DNA of 48,002 nucleotides from JAFGOG01 sp034429215 (lineage in GTDB: Bacteria; Chloroflexota; Anaerolineae; JAAYZQ01). This document shows, piece after piece, positions 24,118-32,734 of this stretch; the stretch's first letter is position 1; the number at the start of each line of letters is the position of its first letter. A program made the translations under genes and the position numbers. The notes below the pieces were generated by a model. It was given only the letters and a program-made list of their open reading frames with translations, ran no database searches and was not told the DNA's origin. The stretch spans positions 1 through 48,002 of the forward strand of contig DAOUGI010000086.1 of NCBI GenBank assembly GCA_034429215.1, written 5' to 3'.

Positions 24118-24990
24118 ATGCATCTAGCGCAGGAAGGCGACCTGGTCCTGCTCATTGGCCAGGATCGCAACCAGTTCATCGTCCGGCTTCAGGCCGGCGG
24201 CCAGCTACAGACCCATCGAGGCTGCATCAACCATGACGATCTGCTGAACCAGCCGTTGGGGAGGGAGATCCGCACCCATCTGAACTACCCGTTTGCCATT
24301 CTAGAGCCCAGCACCTGCGATCTGATCAGCGAGCTCAAGCGCACAACCCAGATCATGTACCCCAAAGACATTGGCTACGTTCTGATCAAGCTCAACGTCA
24401 CGCCCGACAGCCGGGTGATCGAGGCCGGCACCGGCAGCGGCGGGCTGACCCTGGCCCTGGCCCGGGCGTTGGGCCCCGCCGGGCGTCTGTATTCGTACGA
24501 GATCCGGCCCGACGTCCTGCGCCTGGCCCAAAAGAACCTGGACGGCATGGGCCTCTCCGGCCGCGTAGAGCTCAAGCTGCGCGACATCGCCGACGGGTTC
24601 GACGAGACCGACGTCGACGCTCTCTTCCTGGACCTGCGCGATCCAGGCCCCTATCTGCCGCAGGCGCTTGCCGCACTTCAAGACGGCGGTTTCTTTGGCG
24701 CCATCCTGCCCACGGCCAACCAGGTATCCGACCTTCTCGCCGCCATGGAGGCGCAGCACATCCTGGGACAGATAGAAGTCGAGGAGATCCTGGTGCGGCC
24801 CTACAAAGCAGTGCCGTTTCGCCTGCGCCCGGCAGATCGCATGATCGCCCACACCGGCTATCTGATCTTTGCCCGCAAAGTGAGCCGCGAAGTGAGCCAG
24901 GCCGACTACTGGCTCGACCGCCGCCGCCGCAAGTACGAAGAAACCCACGAAGAGCCTGGCCTGGACAACAGCCCACTCCCCGAAGAATAG
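24118..24990 (+). CDS. trmI: tRNA (adenine-N1)-methyltransferase, TrmI family
   Basis: A SAM-dependent enzyme forming m1A58 in the T-loop of tRNA. The 290-residue protein has the small N-terminal beta domain (GDLVLLIGQDRNQFIVRL), the conserved RTTQIMYPKDIGYVL, then motif I VIEAGTGSGGLTLALA near residue 105, and SYEIRPDVLRLAQKNL. DALFLDLRDP is the catalytic Asp region and YKAVPFRLRPADRMIAHTGYL follows. ATG 24118 follows a GAGGAAAAG site; the upstream in-frame ATG lies in the -10 box. A short acidic C-terminal tail is dispensable-looking. Confidence 0.92.
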   Translation: MHLAQEGDLVLLIGQDRNQFIVRLQAGGQLQTHRGCINHDDLLNQPLGREIRTHLNYPFAILEPSTCDLISELKRTTQIMYPKDIGYVLIKLNVTPDSRVIEAGTGSGGLTLALARALGPAGRLYSYEIRPDVLRLAQKNLDGMGLSGRVELKLRDIADGFDETDVDALFLDLRDPGPYLPQALAALQDGGFFGAILPTANQVSDLLAAMEAQHILGQIEVEEILVRPYKAVPFRLRPADRMIAHTGYLIFARKVSREVSQADYWLDRRRRKYEETHEEPGLDNSPLPEE

Positions 24991-25010
24991 GATCTCTGGC
25001 ACCCCCGGAT

Positions 25011-25061
25011 TTGACATTCTGGGACTTGCGCGTATAATCAAAAATATGAGCGGTTGTTCAT
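25011..25061 (+). promoter_or_regulatory. promoter and TetR operator of the ABC exporter operon
   Basis: TTGACA (25011-25016), 16 bp and TATAAT (25033-25038). Overlapping the expected start of transcription is the near-palindrome ATGAGC-GGTT-GTTCAT (25046-25061). A further ATATGA/TTCATAT pair spans the leader. Binding by the first gene product, a TetR protein, would block transcription. Confidence 0.7.
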
Positions 25062-25098
25062 TTTTGACTATCAGTTCATATTTGAAAGGGCGTTCATC

Positions 25099-25755
25099 AT
25101 GACCGATTCCGAGCAGCGCGAGCCCCAATCTCGCCGAGAGAGGCTCAGCCGGCAGCGTGCCGAGCGGATCCTGGAAGCGGCGGCCACCGTTTTCGCCCGC
25201 AAAGGCTTCCATCAAGCCACCATCCGCGAGATCGCCGAGCTGGCCGACGTCGCCGAAGGCACTATCTACAACTATTTCGCCGACAAGCGCGACCTATTGG
25301 TGGCCATGACCCGCCACGTGATCGCCCACTCGGCCGGTGATGCTCTGGCCCAGATCGGGACCGACGACGTCCGGACTTTCGTGGCGGCTTTCCTCAGCGA
25401 CCGTTTTGATTTCGCCGGCCGCAACCTCAACTTCATCCGGGCCTTGATGACCGAGGTGTGGACCGACGAGGCCTTTCGCCAGCAATACTTGAGGCAGGTG
25501 ATAACCCCCCTTATGAGCATTTTGGAGGGCTATCTCCGCGCCCGCATTCAAGACGGTGGCCTGCGTCCGGTCAACACCCGCGTCGTCGTTCGGGCAATGA
25601 CCGGCAGCTTCCTGATCTTTCTGCTGCTCGGCGAGATGGACCCGGATCAGCCCGATCTGGCCAAAGGTCGCGAGGAGCTGATCGATGAGCTGGCCGACTT
25701 TTTCCTGTTCGGGCTGCAGCCCCGCCCCGAGCTTGTGGGAGGCAGCGCCCGATGA
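25099..25755 (+). CDS. TetR-family repressor of the exporter operon
   Basis: A 218-residue TetR regulator. The N-terminal helix-turn-helix (residues about 15-60) reads RILEAAATVFARKGFHQATI, then REIAELADVAEGTIYNYFADK, a textbook TetR block. The C-terminal ligand/dimer domain is of the AcrR/CecR type. It overlaps the ABC permease gene by 4 bases (ATGA), so it is the first gene of the operon it probably represses. The start is ATG 25099 rather than the upstream codon at 25054, which lies in the operator. Confidence 0.92.
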   Translation: MTDSEQREPQSRRERLSRQRAERILEAAATVFARKGFHQATIREIAELADVAEGTIYNYFADKRDLLVAMTRHVIAHSAGDALAQIGTDDVRTFVAAFLSDRFDFAGRNLNFIRALMTEVWTDEAFRQQYLRQVITPLMSILEGYLRARIQDGGLRPVNTRVVVRAMTGSFLIFLLLGEMDPDQPDLAKGREELIDELADFFLFGLQPRPELVGGSAR

Positions 25756-26873
25756 TAGGCCGCCCGTTGTCGATCGCGCGCAAAGAGCTGCTCCATATCT
25801 TTCGCGATCCGCGCACTTTGGCCATCATGTTCCTCATGCCGGTGGTGCAATTGCTGCTGCTGGGCTACGCGGCCACCACCGACGTCAAGCACTTGGCCAC
25901 CGCCGTGCTGGACCAGGATCGCTCTGCCCGCAGCCGGGCATTGATAGAAGCTTACCGGGCGTCCGGCTATTTTGATATCGTCCGGTACGTGGACGACGAG
26001 GAAGAGCTGGCCTGGGCGGTCGACAGCGGCGCCGCCCGGGCGGCCCTGCTCATCCCCGCCGGCTATGAGCTGGCCCTCAAGCGCGGCGAACAGGTCAAAG
26101 TGGGCTTTGTCATCGACGGCTCGGATCCTAACGTGGCTACCACGGCCTTGGCAGCGGCGCAGGGGGTGGGCCAGGCCCAGTCGGTAGAGATCGTGCGGCA
26201 GGCGGTGGGCAGCCGCCTGGAGGCAGTGCCGGGCATCGAGGTCCATCCTCGCGTCTGGTATAACCCCGAGATGGACAGCACCAACTTTATGATCCCTGGG
26301 CTGATGGGCATGATCTTGCAGATGCTGACCATGCTGTTCACCGCAATAGCCATCGTCCGCGAGCGGGAACAGGGGACTATTGAGCAATTGATCGTGACCC
26401 CCATCCGCCCCTTGGAGCTAATTCTTGGCAAGGTGGCTCCGTACGTCGTCATCGCCTTCCTGGATCTTTTAGAGATCCTGGCCATCGGCGTCTTTTGGTT
26501 CGGCGTGCCCATCCACGGCAGCGTCCCGCTATTGCTCGGCCTGTCGTTCCTGTTCCTGCTGACTTCCCTCGGCTTTGGCCTGTTGATCTCGACGATATCC
26601 AAGACGCAGCAGGAAGCGATGATGCTTACCTTTTTTGTCATGCTCCCGTCGATCTTTTTGTCAGGCTACTTTTTTCCTGTCGACGCCATGCCGCTCTTCT
26701 TGCAGTATGTCAGCAAGGTCATCCCGCTGACCTATATCCTCGTCATCGTCCGCGCTATCATCCTCAAGGGTGTTGGTCTGCAAGTCCTGGCCGGAGACGC
26801 GGTGGCGCTCGGCATGTTCGGCGCGGTAGTGCTGACCCTGGCGGCTGCCCGTTTCAACAAGCGATTAGCATGA
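25752..26873 (+). CDS. ABC-2 type transporter permease
   Basis: A 373-residue export permease like YbhR/YbhS. One N-terminal span (FLMPVVQLLLLGYAA) is followed by a large extracytoplasmic domain (residues about 40-170), and then five spans in the C-terminal half. The family signature NFMIPGLMGMILQMLT and the block IVREREQGTIEQLIVTPIRPLELILGK are present. It is the only permease in this operon, whereas the E. coli YbhGFSR system has two, so a homodimer is likely. Both flanking genes overlap it by 4 bases. Confidence 0.93.
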   Translation: MIGRPLSIARKELLHIFRDPRTLAIMFLMPVVQLLLLGYAATTDVKHLATAVLDQDRSARSRALIEAYRASGYFDIVRYVDDEEELAWAVDSGAARAALLIPAGYELALKRGEQVKVGFVIDGSDPNVATTALAAAQGVGQAQSVEIVRQAVGSRLEAVPGIEVHPRVWYNPEMDSTNFMIPGLMGMILQMLTMLFTAIAIVREREQGTIEQLIVTPIRPLELILGKVAPYVVIAFLDLLEILAIGVFWFGVPIHGSVPLLLGLSFLFLLTSLGFGLLISTISKTQQEAMMLTFFVMLPSIFLSGYFFPVDAMPLFLQYVSKVIPLTYILVIVRAIILKGVGLQVLAGDAVALGMFGAVVLTLAAARFNKRLA

Positions 26874-27835
26874 ACGACCCGTCAGATGAGCAGTCGATCA
26901 TCGAGACCGAAAACCTGGCCAAGCGTTTCAGGCAGACGGTTGCCGTCGACGGCCTGAATCTGCGCGTCCGGCGCGGCGAGATCTTTGGCCTGGTCGGGCC
27001 GGATGGCGCCGGCAAGACGACGACGATCCGGATGTTGTGTGCCGTCATGGACCCCAGCGCGGGACGGGCGCGGGTCGCCGGCCTGGATACCGTGGCCGGC
27101 GCCGAGCAGATCAAGCGCCGCATCGGTTACATGGCCCAAAAGTTCAACCTGTATGGCGACCTGTCGGCCGAAGAAAACCTGGACTTTTTCGCCGACATAT
27201 TCCAGGTCCCGGCCAAGGTGCGGCGGGAACGGAAGGAGCGGCTGTTGCAGTTTGCCCGGCTGACCGAGTTTCGCCGGCGGCGGGCAGCCCACCTCTCCGG
27301 CGGCATGCAAAAGAAACTGGCGCTGGCCTGCACGCTGATCCACCAGCCGGAGATCATCTTTCTCGACGAGCCGACGACCGGCGTGGACCCGGTATCACGG
27401 CGCGAGTTCTGGGACATCCTCACCGAGCTGCACCTGCAGGGGATCACGATTGTCGTCAGCACGCCTTACATGGACGAGGCCGAGCGCTGTTCGCGGGTTG
27501 GGCTGATCTACCAGGGCCGCATCATCGTCTGCGACACGCCAGAGCAGATCAAGAGCCTGGTAATCGGGGACCTGCTGGAGATCCGCACCTCGGATCTGCG
27601 CCGGGCCGAGAAGGTAGTCCGGACGCTGGACGGCATGCTGGAGGTCCAGACATACGGCGACCTGATCCACGTCTTTGTGGACAGCGCAGCAGTGCGTGAG
27701 GCCGCCATCAGGGCGGCCCTGGCCCAAGCAGGCATCGGCGTCGTCGGCGTGCGTTCCATCCGTCCCCGCATGGAAGAGGCGTTCATATCCCTGGTGAAAA
27801 AGCAAAGTGAGGGGCAGAACGATGGACACGGCTAG
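26870..27835 (+). CDS. ABC transporter ATPase, degenerate (YbhF N-half type)
   Basis: A 321-residue nucleotide-binding protein with Walker A GPDGAGKTT (Asp where Asn is usual), signature LSGGMQKKLALA, Walker B IIFLDEPTTGVDP, and STPYMDEAERC where the H-loop His is replaced by Pro. The same deviations are typical of the N-terminal nucleotide-binding domain of YbhF-like proteins, so one ATP site of the heterodimer is probably weak. It pairs with the next gene, which overlaps it by 14 bases. Confidence 0.92.
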   Translation: MNDPSDEQSIIETENLAKRFRQTVAVDGLNLRVRRGEIFGLVGPDGAGKTTTIRMLCAVMDPSAGRARVAGLDTVAGAEQIKRRIGYMAQKFNLYGDLSAEENLDFFADIFQVPAKVRRERKERLLQFARLTEFRRRRAAHLSGGMQKKLALACTLIHQPEIIFLDEPTTGVDPVSRREFWDILTELHLQGITIVVSTPYMDEAERCSRVGLIYQGRIIVCDTPEQIKSLVIGDLLEIRTSDLRRAEKVVRTLDGMLEVQTYGDLIHVFVDSAAVREAAIRAALAQAGIGVVGVRSIRPRMEEAFISLVKKQSEGQNDGHG

Positions 27836-28781
27836 CCGGGCCGTCGAGGCCGTCAGCCTGACCAAGCTGTTCGACAGTTTCGTCGCGGTCGATCGCGTCA
27901 CCTTCTCCGTGCGCCGCGGCGAGATCTTTGGCTTTCTGGGGCCAAATGGCGCCGGCAAGACGACCACCATCCGCATGCTGCTCGGCCTGCTCAAGCCGAC
28001 ATCTGGCACGGCGACCGTGCTTGGCTTTGACATCGTCAGGCAAACCCACGAGGTCAAGAAACGTATAGGCTATATGTCCCAGCGGTTCAGTCTCTACGAC
28101 GATCTGACCGTAGACGAGAACCTCAACTTTTACGGCCGGACCTACGGCGTCCGCGGCCGCCGGCTCCGGGCGCGCAAGGAGCTGGTCCTGCACATGGCCG
28201 GGCTGGACGGCCGCGAGACAGAGCTCACCCGCACCCTGGCGGGCGGCTGGAAACAGCGCCTGGCCCTCGGCGCGGCCATCATCCACGAGCCCGAGATGCT
28301 CTTCCTGGACGAGCCGACCGCCGGCGTGGACCCGATCTCGCGCCGCAGCTTCTGGTACCTCCTGTACGACCTGGCCGAAAGGGGGACCACCATCATGGTC
28401 ACTACCCACTACATGGACGAGGCCGAGCATTGCCAAAACCTGGCCTTTATCCAGGGAGGACAGATCGTGGCCCAGGGCTCGCCGGCCGTGATCAAAGACA
28501 CCCAAATGCGCGGCCGGGTGCTAGAGATCGACTGCGACCGGCCGGCTGTGGCCATACCGATCCTCAGGCAAATGGGCGCTTTCGACGAAGTGGCGCTCTA
28601 CGGCGCGCTGATCCATGCCGTCGCACCCAACCTCGAAGGGCTCAAGCCACAAATCGAGACGGCGCTGGCTGGCGCAGGGGTCCACGTGCGCACGATTGAC
28701 ACCATCGCGCCGTCCTTGGAAGACGTATTCATCTCCAGCGTGCGGGCGCCGCGCGCCCAGAGCGACAGGCAAAGACAATGA
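27822..28781 (+). CDS. ABC transporter ATPase, catalytically intact partner
   Basis: A 319-residue nucleotide-binding protein with Walker A GPNGAGKTT, Q-loop region IGYMSQRFSLYDDLT, signature LAGGWKQRLALG, Walker B MLFLDEPTAGVDP and an intact H-loop TTHYMDEAEHC. It matches the C-terminal half of YbhF; here the two halves are separate genes. The ATG at 27822 lies inside the previous gene and follows GAGGGG. Its stop overlaps the next start (ATGA). Confidence 0.93.
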   Translation: MDTASRAVEAVSLTKLFDSFVAVDRVTFSVRRGEIFGFLGPNGAGKTTTIRMLLGLLKPTSGTATVLGFDIVRQTHEVKKRIGYMSQRFSLYDDLTVDENLNFYGRTYGVRGRRLRARKELVLHMAGLDGRETELTRTLAGGWKQRLALGAAIIHEPEMLFLDEPTAGVDPISRRSFWYLLYDLAERGTTIMVTTHYMDEAEHCQNLAFIQGGQIVAQGSPAVIKDTQMRGRVLEIDCDRPAVAIPILRQMGAFDEVALYGALIHAVAPNLEGLKPQIETALAGAGVHVRTIDTIAPSLEDVFISSVRAPRAQSDRQRQ

Positions 28782-30295
28782 AAAGATGGATCATCCCTCT
28801 AGCCCTACTCCTCCTCGTCGGCGGAGTGGCAGCCGGCGCGTGGTGGGTCAAGGCCAACCGCCCGCAGACCTGGGCTGCCGTCCAAAGCGAGACGAAGGAG
28901 GTAGCCGCCCGCCTGGGCCTTGCGCCTCGGACCAATCCGGGCGAGCTGATCGCGTCGGGGTTCATCGAGGCCGACGAGGCTTCGGTCACCACCGAGCTTG
29001 GCGGGCGCATCGTCGCCATCCACGCCGGTGAAGGCGATCAAGTGACCGAGGGGCAGGTGGTGGTCGAGCTGGACAGCTCGATGCTTCAAGCCCAAATCGA
29101 GCAGGCCCAGGCCGACGTGGCGGTGGCCGAGGCGGCCCTGGCCCAGGTCAAGGCCGGGGTGCGCCCCGAGACGCTGGACTATGCCCAGGCCCTGGTCGAT
29201 CAGGCCAAGGCAGCGGAGGAGGCCGGCCGCGTGGCCTGGGAAGACGCCCAATCCATGCGCGACAACCCCCAACAATTGGACCTGTCGATAGCCGCGGCGC
29301 AGGCTCAGTTGGGCGTTCTGAGCTTCCAGGCGCTTCAGGCGCAGGCGATGGCCAATTCAGCCCAGGCCGGGCGCGACCTGGCCGACACAGCCATCCAGGT
29401 TCTGCAGGATTTCGAGCCCTACGATGAGTGGGTCCTGGTCGGCACCTTTGGCCCTGAAGACCTGCCCATCGACATCCCTCTGCCGCCCGGCATGGAAGAT
29501 GGCGAATACAAGTGGAAACGGTACAAGCTCATCATCCGCGGCGGCTCAGTCGAGCTGTGGTACCTGGCCGAGATCAGGTTGCCGGGCAACACCCTGCCCG
29601 ACGCCTACTATGAACAGGCCGCCGCCACCTACCAGTCCTGGCTCGCCTGGACCGCGCTGGCCCAGGCCCAGGCCGGCCGGCAGGGGGCGGCGGGCTACCT
29701 GACCGAGCTGAGCGCGCAAAAGGCCAACCCATTGACCTTGCAGGCCCGGGTCGATGCCGCCGAGTCGCAATACCGGATCGCCGGCGCTGCGGTTGCCGTC
29801 GCTCAAGCCCGGCTGGACGGCATAAAGATCGGCGCCACACCGCAGCAGATCGCCGCCGCCGAGGCCCAGGTCGATCTGGCTCGTGCCGCACTGGAGGCGC
29901 TCAAAGTACAGTTGTTCAAGTTCACCCTGAAAGCGCCGCTCGCCGGCTTGGTGCTCGAGCGGCCGGTTCACGTCGGCGAGGTCGCCTTGCCCGGCGCGCC
30001 GCTGCTGACCGTGGCCGACCTTGACAACGTGACACTGACCCTCTACGTTCCGGAAAGTGACCTGGGCAAGATCCGACTCGGTGAGACGGTGTCGGTCACC
30101 GTCGACGCCTATCCGGCGCGGGTTTTCACCGGCACGATCGCCGCCATCGCCGGCGAGGCCGAGTTCACTCCCAAGAACGTCCAGACGCGCGAGGAACGGG
30201 TGACCATGGTCTTTGCCGTCAAGGTCAAGCTGCCCAATCCGGATCGCGCCCTCAAGCCCGGCATGCCGGCCGACGCCGTGATCCTGGTACACTAG
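28778..30295 (+). CDS. HlyD-type membrane-fusion protein with inserted domain
   Basis: A 505-residue periplasmic adaptor like YbhG. It has an N-terminal membrane anchor (WIIPLALLLLVGGVAAGAWW), lipoyl half 1 (GGRIVAIHAGEGDQVTEGQV), and a long Ala/Gln-rich coiled-coil hairpin. Lipoyl half 2 follows (APLAGLVLERPVHVGEVALP), then the beta-barrel (LYVPESDLGKIRLGE). Between the coils (about residues 210-280) there is an unusual non-helical stretch with DLPIDIPLPPGMEDGEYKW and IRGGSVELWYLAEI. The organism is probably a monoderm, so the adaptor may work without an outer-membrane channel. Confidence 0.88.
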   Translation: MKRWIIPLALLLLVGGVAAGAWWVKANRPQTWAAVQSETKEVAARLGLAPRTNPGELIASGFIEADEASVTTELGGRIVAIHAGEGDQVTEGQVVVELDSSMLQAQIEQAQADVAVAEAALAQVKAGVRPETLDYAQALVDQAKAAEEAGRVAWEDAQSMRDNPQQLDLSIAAAQAQLGVLSFQALQAQAMANSAQAGRDLADTAIQVLQDFEPYDEWVLVGTFGPEDLPIDIPLPPGMEDGEYKWKRYKLIIRGGSVELWYLAEIRLPGNTLPDAYYEQAAATYQSWLAWTALAQAQAGRQGAAGYLTELSAQKANPLTLQARVDAAESQYRIAGAAVAVAQARLDGIKIGATPQQIAAAEAQVDLARAALEALKVQLFKFTLKAPLAGLVLERPVHVGEVALPGAPLLTVADLDNVTLTLYVPESDLGKIRLGETVSVTVDAYPARVFTGTIAAIAGEAEFTPKNVQTREERVTMVFAVKVKLPNPDRALKPGMPADAVILVH

Positions 30296-30315
30296 GAAAC
30301 TGGGCGAGGGAAGCG

Positions 30316-31656
30316 ATGAAACACAAGATCCGCCTGATAGTGATCCTCCTGGTGGCAGGAGCTGCTTGCGTTGCCGGCTGGTGGTGGATGCGCAGCTCCC
30401 CTGAGCAGGCCGCACAATTCCTGACCGACCGGGGCCTGGCTGCCGACCGGGCGGCCCGGTTCGTCTCCCGGGCCGGCGGCCAACCGGCGACACAAGAGCC
30501 CACGCCGCTGCAAGTTTCCGGCGGCATCGAGGGCGACGAGGTGGCGATCGTTTCCGAATTCGGCAGCCGGATCGTCAGCCTGAATCCCGGCGAGGGCGAT
30601 CAAGTCAGGGCCGGCCAGGTACTGGTCGAGCTCGACACCTCCGCCCTCCAGGCTCAGGTGGCCCAGGCCCAAGCCGCCGTGGCGGCAGCCAGGGCCAACC
30701 TGGCCGGCGTCGAGGCCGGCGCCCATCCGGCCGAGATCTTGACCGCCCGGGCCGCCGTGCAGCAGGCAATTGCCCAGCGCGACGCGGCCAAGACGGCCTG
30801 GAACAACGCTCAGGCGATTCTCGACAACCCGCAAGACATCGACGCCCAGATCGCCCAGGCCCAGGCCGCCGTGGACCTGGCCGCCGTGCAGATCGAGCAG
30901 GCCCAGGCCAAGATCGTCGCCGCTCAAGCTGAGCGCGACCGCTACCGGGCCCAGGGCTCCCTGGAAGAAAAGGGCCTGTACGCCGTCTATCAATACCAGG
31001 TCGAGGCCGCCCAGGCTGCCCTGCAAGCCGCAGAGGCCGACCAAGCCGGCGCGGACCAAATGCTGGCCGGGCTCCGGGCCCTGCGCGACAACCCGCTGGT
31101 GCTGGTCGGCCAGGTCCACCTGGCCGACCAGCAATACCACATCGCCGAGGCCGGCGTGGCCGTCGCCCAGGCCAAGCTGGCCGAGCTGGAAGCCGGGCCG
31201 ACGCCCGAGGAGGTCGCTGTGGCTCAGGCCCAGGTGACCAAGGCCCAGGCCGCCGTGGCAGGGCTGCAGGTACAATTGGACAAACGGACGCTGCGATCGC
31301 CCATCGACGGCGTGGTCACCGGCCGGTCTGCGCGCGCCGGCGAAGCCGCCATCGCCGGGGCCACCCTGCTTACCATCGCCAACCTGGACGAGGTCCGCCT
31401 GACAATCTACATCCCAGAGGGCGAGCTGGGGCGGATCTACCTGGGGCAGCAGGTCCAGGTCGAGGTCGATTCCTTCCCAGGGCAGGTCTTCTCTGGCACG
31501 GTATCCTACATCTCGTCAGAAGCCGAATTCACCCCCAAGAATGTGCAGACCGAGGAGGATCGGGTGAACATGGTCTTTGCCGTCCGCATCCGCCTGCCCA
31601 ACCCGGATCACCTGCTCAAGCCGGGCATGCCCGCCGATGCCATGATCGGCCCTTAG
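30316..31656 (+). CDS. second HlyD-type membrane-fusion protein
   Basis: A 446-residue paralogue of the preceding adaptor, with a membrane anchor (LIVILLVAGAACVAGWWW), lipoyl half 1 (GSRIVSLNPGEGDQVRAGQV) and a coiled-coil hairpin of Ala/Gln repeats. Lipoyl half 2 is SPIDGVVTGRSARAGEAAI, followed by a barrel domain (IYIPEGELGRIYLGQQV). The shared segment EAEFTPKNVQT in both proteins points to tandem duplication. It lacks the inserted domain of its neighbour. It is the last gene of the operon, followed by a strong hairpin. Confidence 0.9.
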   Translation: MKHKIRLIVILLVAGAACVAGWWWMRSSPEQAAQFLTDRGLAADRAARFVSRAGGQPATQEPTPLQVSGGIEGDEVAIVSEFGSRIVSLNPGEGDQVRAGQVLVELDTSALQAQVAQAQAAVAAARANLAGVEAGAHPAEILTARAAVQQAIAQRDAAKTAWNNAQAILDNPQDIDAQIAQAQAAVDLAAVQIEQAQAKIVAAQAERDRYRAQGSLEEKGLYAVYQYQVEAAQAALQAAEADQAGADQMLAGLRALRDNPLVLVGQVHLADQQYHIAEAGVAVAQAKLAELEAGPTPEEVAVAQAQVTKAQAAVAGLQVQLDKRTLRSPIDGVVTGRSARAGEAAIAGATLLTIANLDEVRLTIYIPEGELGRIYLGQQVQVEVDSFPGQVFSGTVSYISSEAEFTPKNVQTEEDRVNMVFAVRIRLPNPDHLLKPGMPADAMIGP

Positions 31657-31677
31657 GGGGCACAGCCCCGTTCAGAC

Positions 31678-31713
31678 AAGCATCCCGCAGGCCCAAGGCC
31701 CTGCGGGATGCTT
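31678..31713. terminator. bidirectional hairpin between convergent genes
   Basis: A perfect 14-bp stem (31678-31691 with 31700-31713, AAGCATCCCGCAGG and its complement) with an 8-base loop. It ends the exporter operon and the minus-strand DUF2007 gene. Confidence 0.8.
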
Positions 31714-31735
31714 ACATGCAGAGTAACTACCCGTT

Positions 31736-32068
31736 CTATTCTTCGGGGATCGTCTCCTCTTCGCTCTCATCGGACTCGCCCGGCCACTCCTCTTCTTCTT
31801 CGTCGAGAGTCTCAGTTTCATCCACGCCCAGTATGTCCTTGGCCTCCGCCGCAAGCTCGGCCGAGACCATGACCTTCACCTCGCCAAAGCCGTCGATGGT
31901 AAGGCCGAAAATCGGCCCGGTTACGTCGTAGCGCAGCAGCACCGGGATGCCCGCCGCCTCCAGCTTGCTCTTGTAGATCTGGGCCAATTCTATGCCCTGG
32001 CACGCCAAGACACACTCTAGCTCTATCCCTTCTTCCTCAAAGGGCTCTGTCCGATCTTGGTCGGTCAA
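31736..32068 (-). CDS. DUF2007-like small acidic protein
   Basis: A 110-residue protein resembling DUF2007 putative signal-transducing proteins: an ACT-like beta-alpha-beta core with LECVLACQGIELAQIYKSKL and EAAGIPVLLRYD, then VKVMVSAELAAEAKDIL. The last 30 residues are almost wholly Glu/Asp. The start is TTG 32068, supported by GGGAGGTGA; the upstream frame has no better site. It follows the DUF350 gene by 32 bases on the same strand. Confidence 0.75.
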   Translation of the reverse strand: MTDQDRTEPFEEEGIELECVLACQGIELAQIYKSKLEAAGIPVLLRYDVTGPIFGLTIDGFGEVKVMVSAELAAEAKDILGVDETETLDEEEEEWPGESDESEEETIPEE

Positions 32069-32100
32069 GATGTCACCTCCCTGACAAATGTGCCGTGGCG

Positions 32101-32589
32101 TCAAAACAGGAGCGAAGCGACCAGGCGCATGATCTCACCCACCGCCGGGCTGATCATCAACCCCATGCCGATGAGCACCCCGGCCAGCAGCCCGGCGATG
32201 GCCAGGTTCCCCTTCTTCAGCTCCGCCACCTCGTCGATGCCCCGCGTCAGGATGCCAAACAGAAAGAGAGCTATCTCCAGGGTGACCACCGCCAGGACCA
32301 GGCCTATCAGTAACTGCAGAGCCTCGGTCAGGAGCACCTGTCCAAAAGCGCCGCCGCCCACGTCCCATGCGGATCTATCGACGACGAGAGCCGGGCGCAG
32401 GATGATCGCCACCGCGACCAGCATCGCGCCCAGGACGATGCCCACCGCAGCATTGCCGTCGCGCAGCAACTGCCACTCATCCACGCCGCGGGTAAACCAT
32501 TGGAACAGGAAAAGGGCAAGATAGGCCGCGATCGCGCCCAAAACAACGGCGATGATCAGTTGAACAAAACTCAGCCACAGTTGGTCCAT
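32101..32589 (-). CDS. DUF350-type membrane protein with internal duplication
   Basis: A 162-residue membrane protein with four hydrophobic spans in two similar halves. Each half has a span, then a TRGVDEWQLLRDGNAAVG or TRGIDEVAELKKGNLAIAG block, then another span (GIVLGAMLVAVAIIL; LLAGVLIGMGLMI). This repeated pattern is that of DUF350/YjfL-like proteins, whose function is not known. The ATG at 32589 is preceded by GGAGGAG. Confidence 0.75.
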   Translation of the reverse strand: MDQLWLSFVQLIIAVVLGAIAAYLALFLFQWFTRGVDEWQLLRDGNAAVGIVLGAMLVAVAIILRPALVVDRSAWDVGGGAFGQVLLTEALQLLIGLVLAVVTLEIALFLFGILTRGIDEVAELKKGNLAIAGLLAGVLIGMGLMISPAVGEIMRLVASLLF

Positions 32590-32627
32590 GATCTCCTCCT
32601 GCAAGCACTCAGCGATCAGCTTTCATA

Positions 32628-32656
32628 AGTATACCATAAACCGCCCCACAGGGCAA
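32628..32656 (-). promoter_or_regulatory. promoter of the DUF350-DUF2007 pair
   Basis: On the minus strand, TTGCCC (32651-32656), 17 bp and TATACT (32628-32633). Confidence 0.5.
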
Positions 32657-32698
32657 AGCAGGAACCGGTCTCAAGTGCGTCGCACGCCAATCCCCCTT

Positions 32699-32727
32699 TT
32701 GCATTTTTCTCCCACATTAGGTATAAT
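32699..32727 (+). promoter_or_regulatory. promoter of the hdr-met operon
   Basis: TTGCAT (32699-32704), 17 bp and TATAAT (32722-32727). It is the only clear promoter before the eleven-gene operon. Confidence 0.8.
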
Positions 32728-32734
32728 GACTCCC

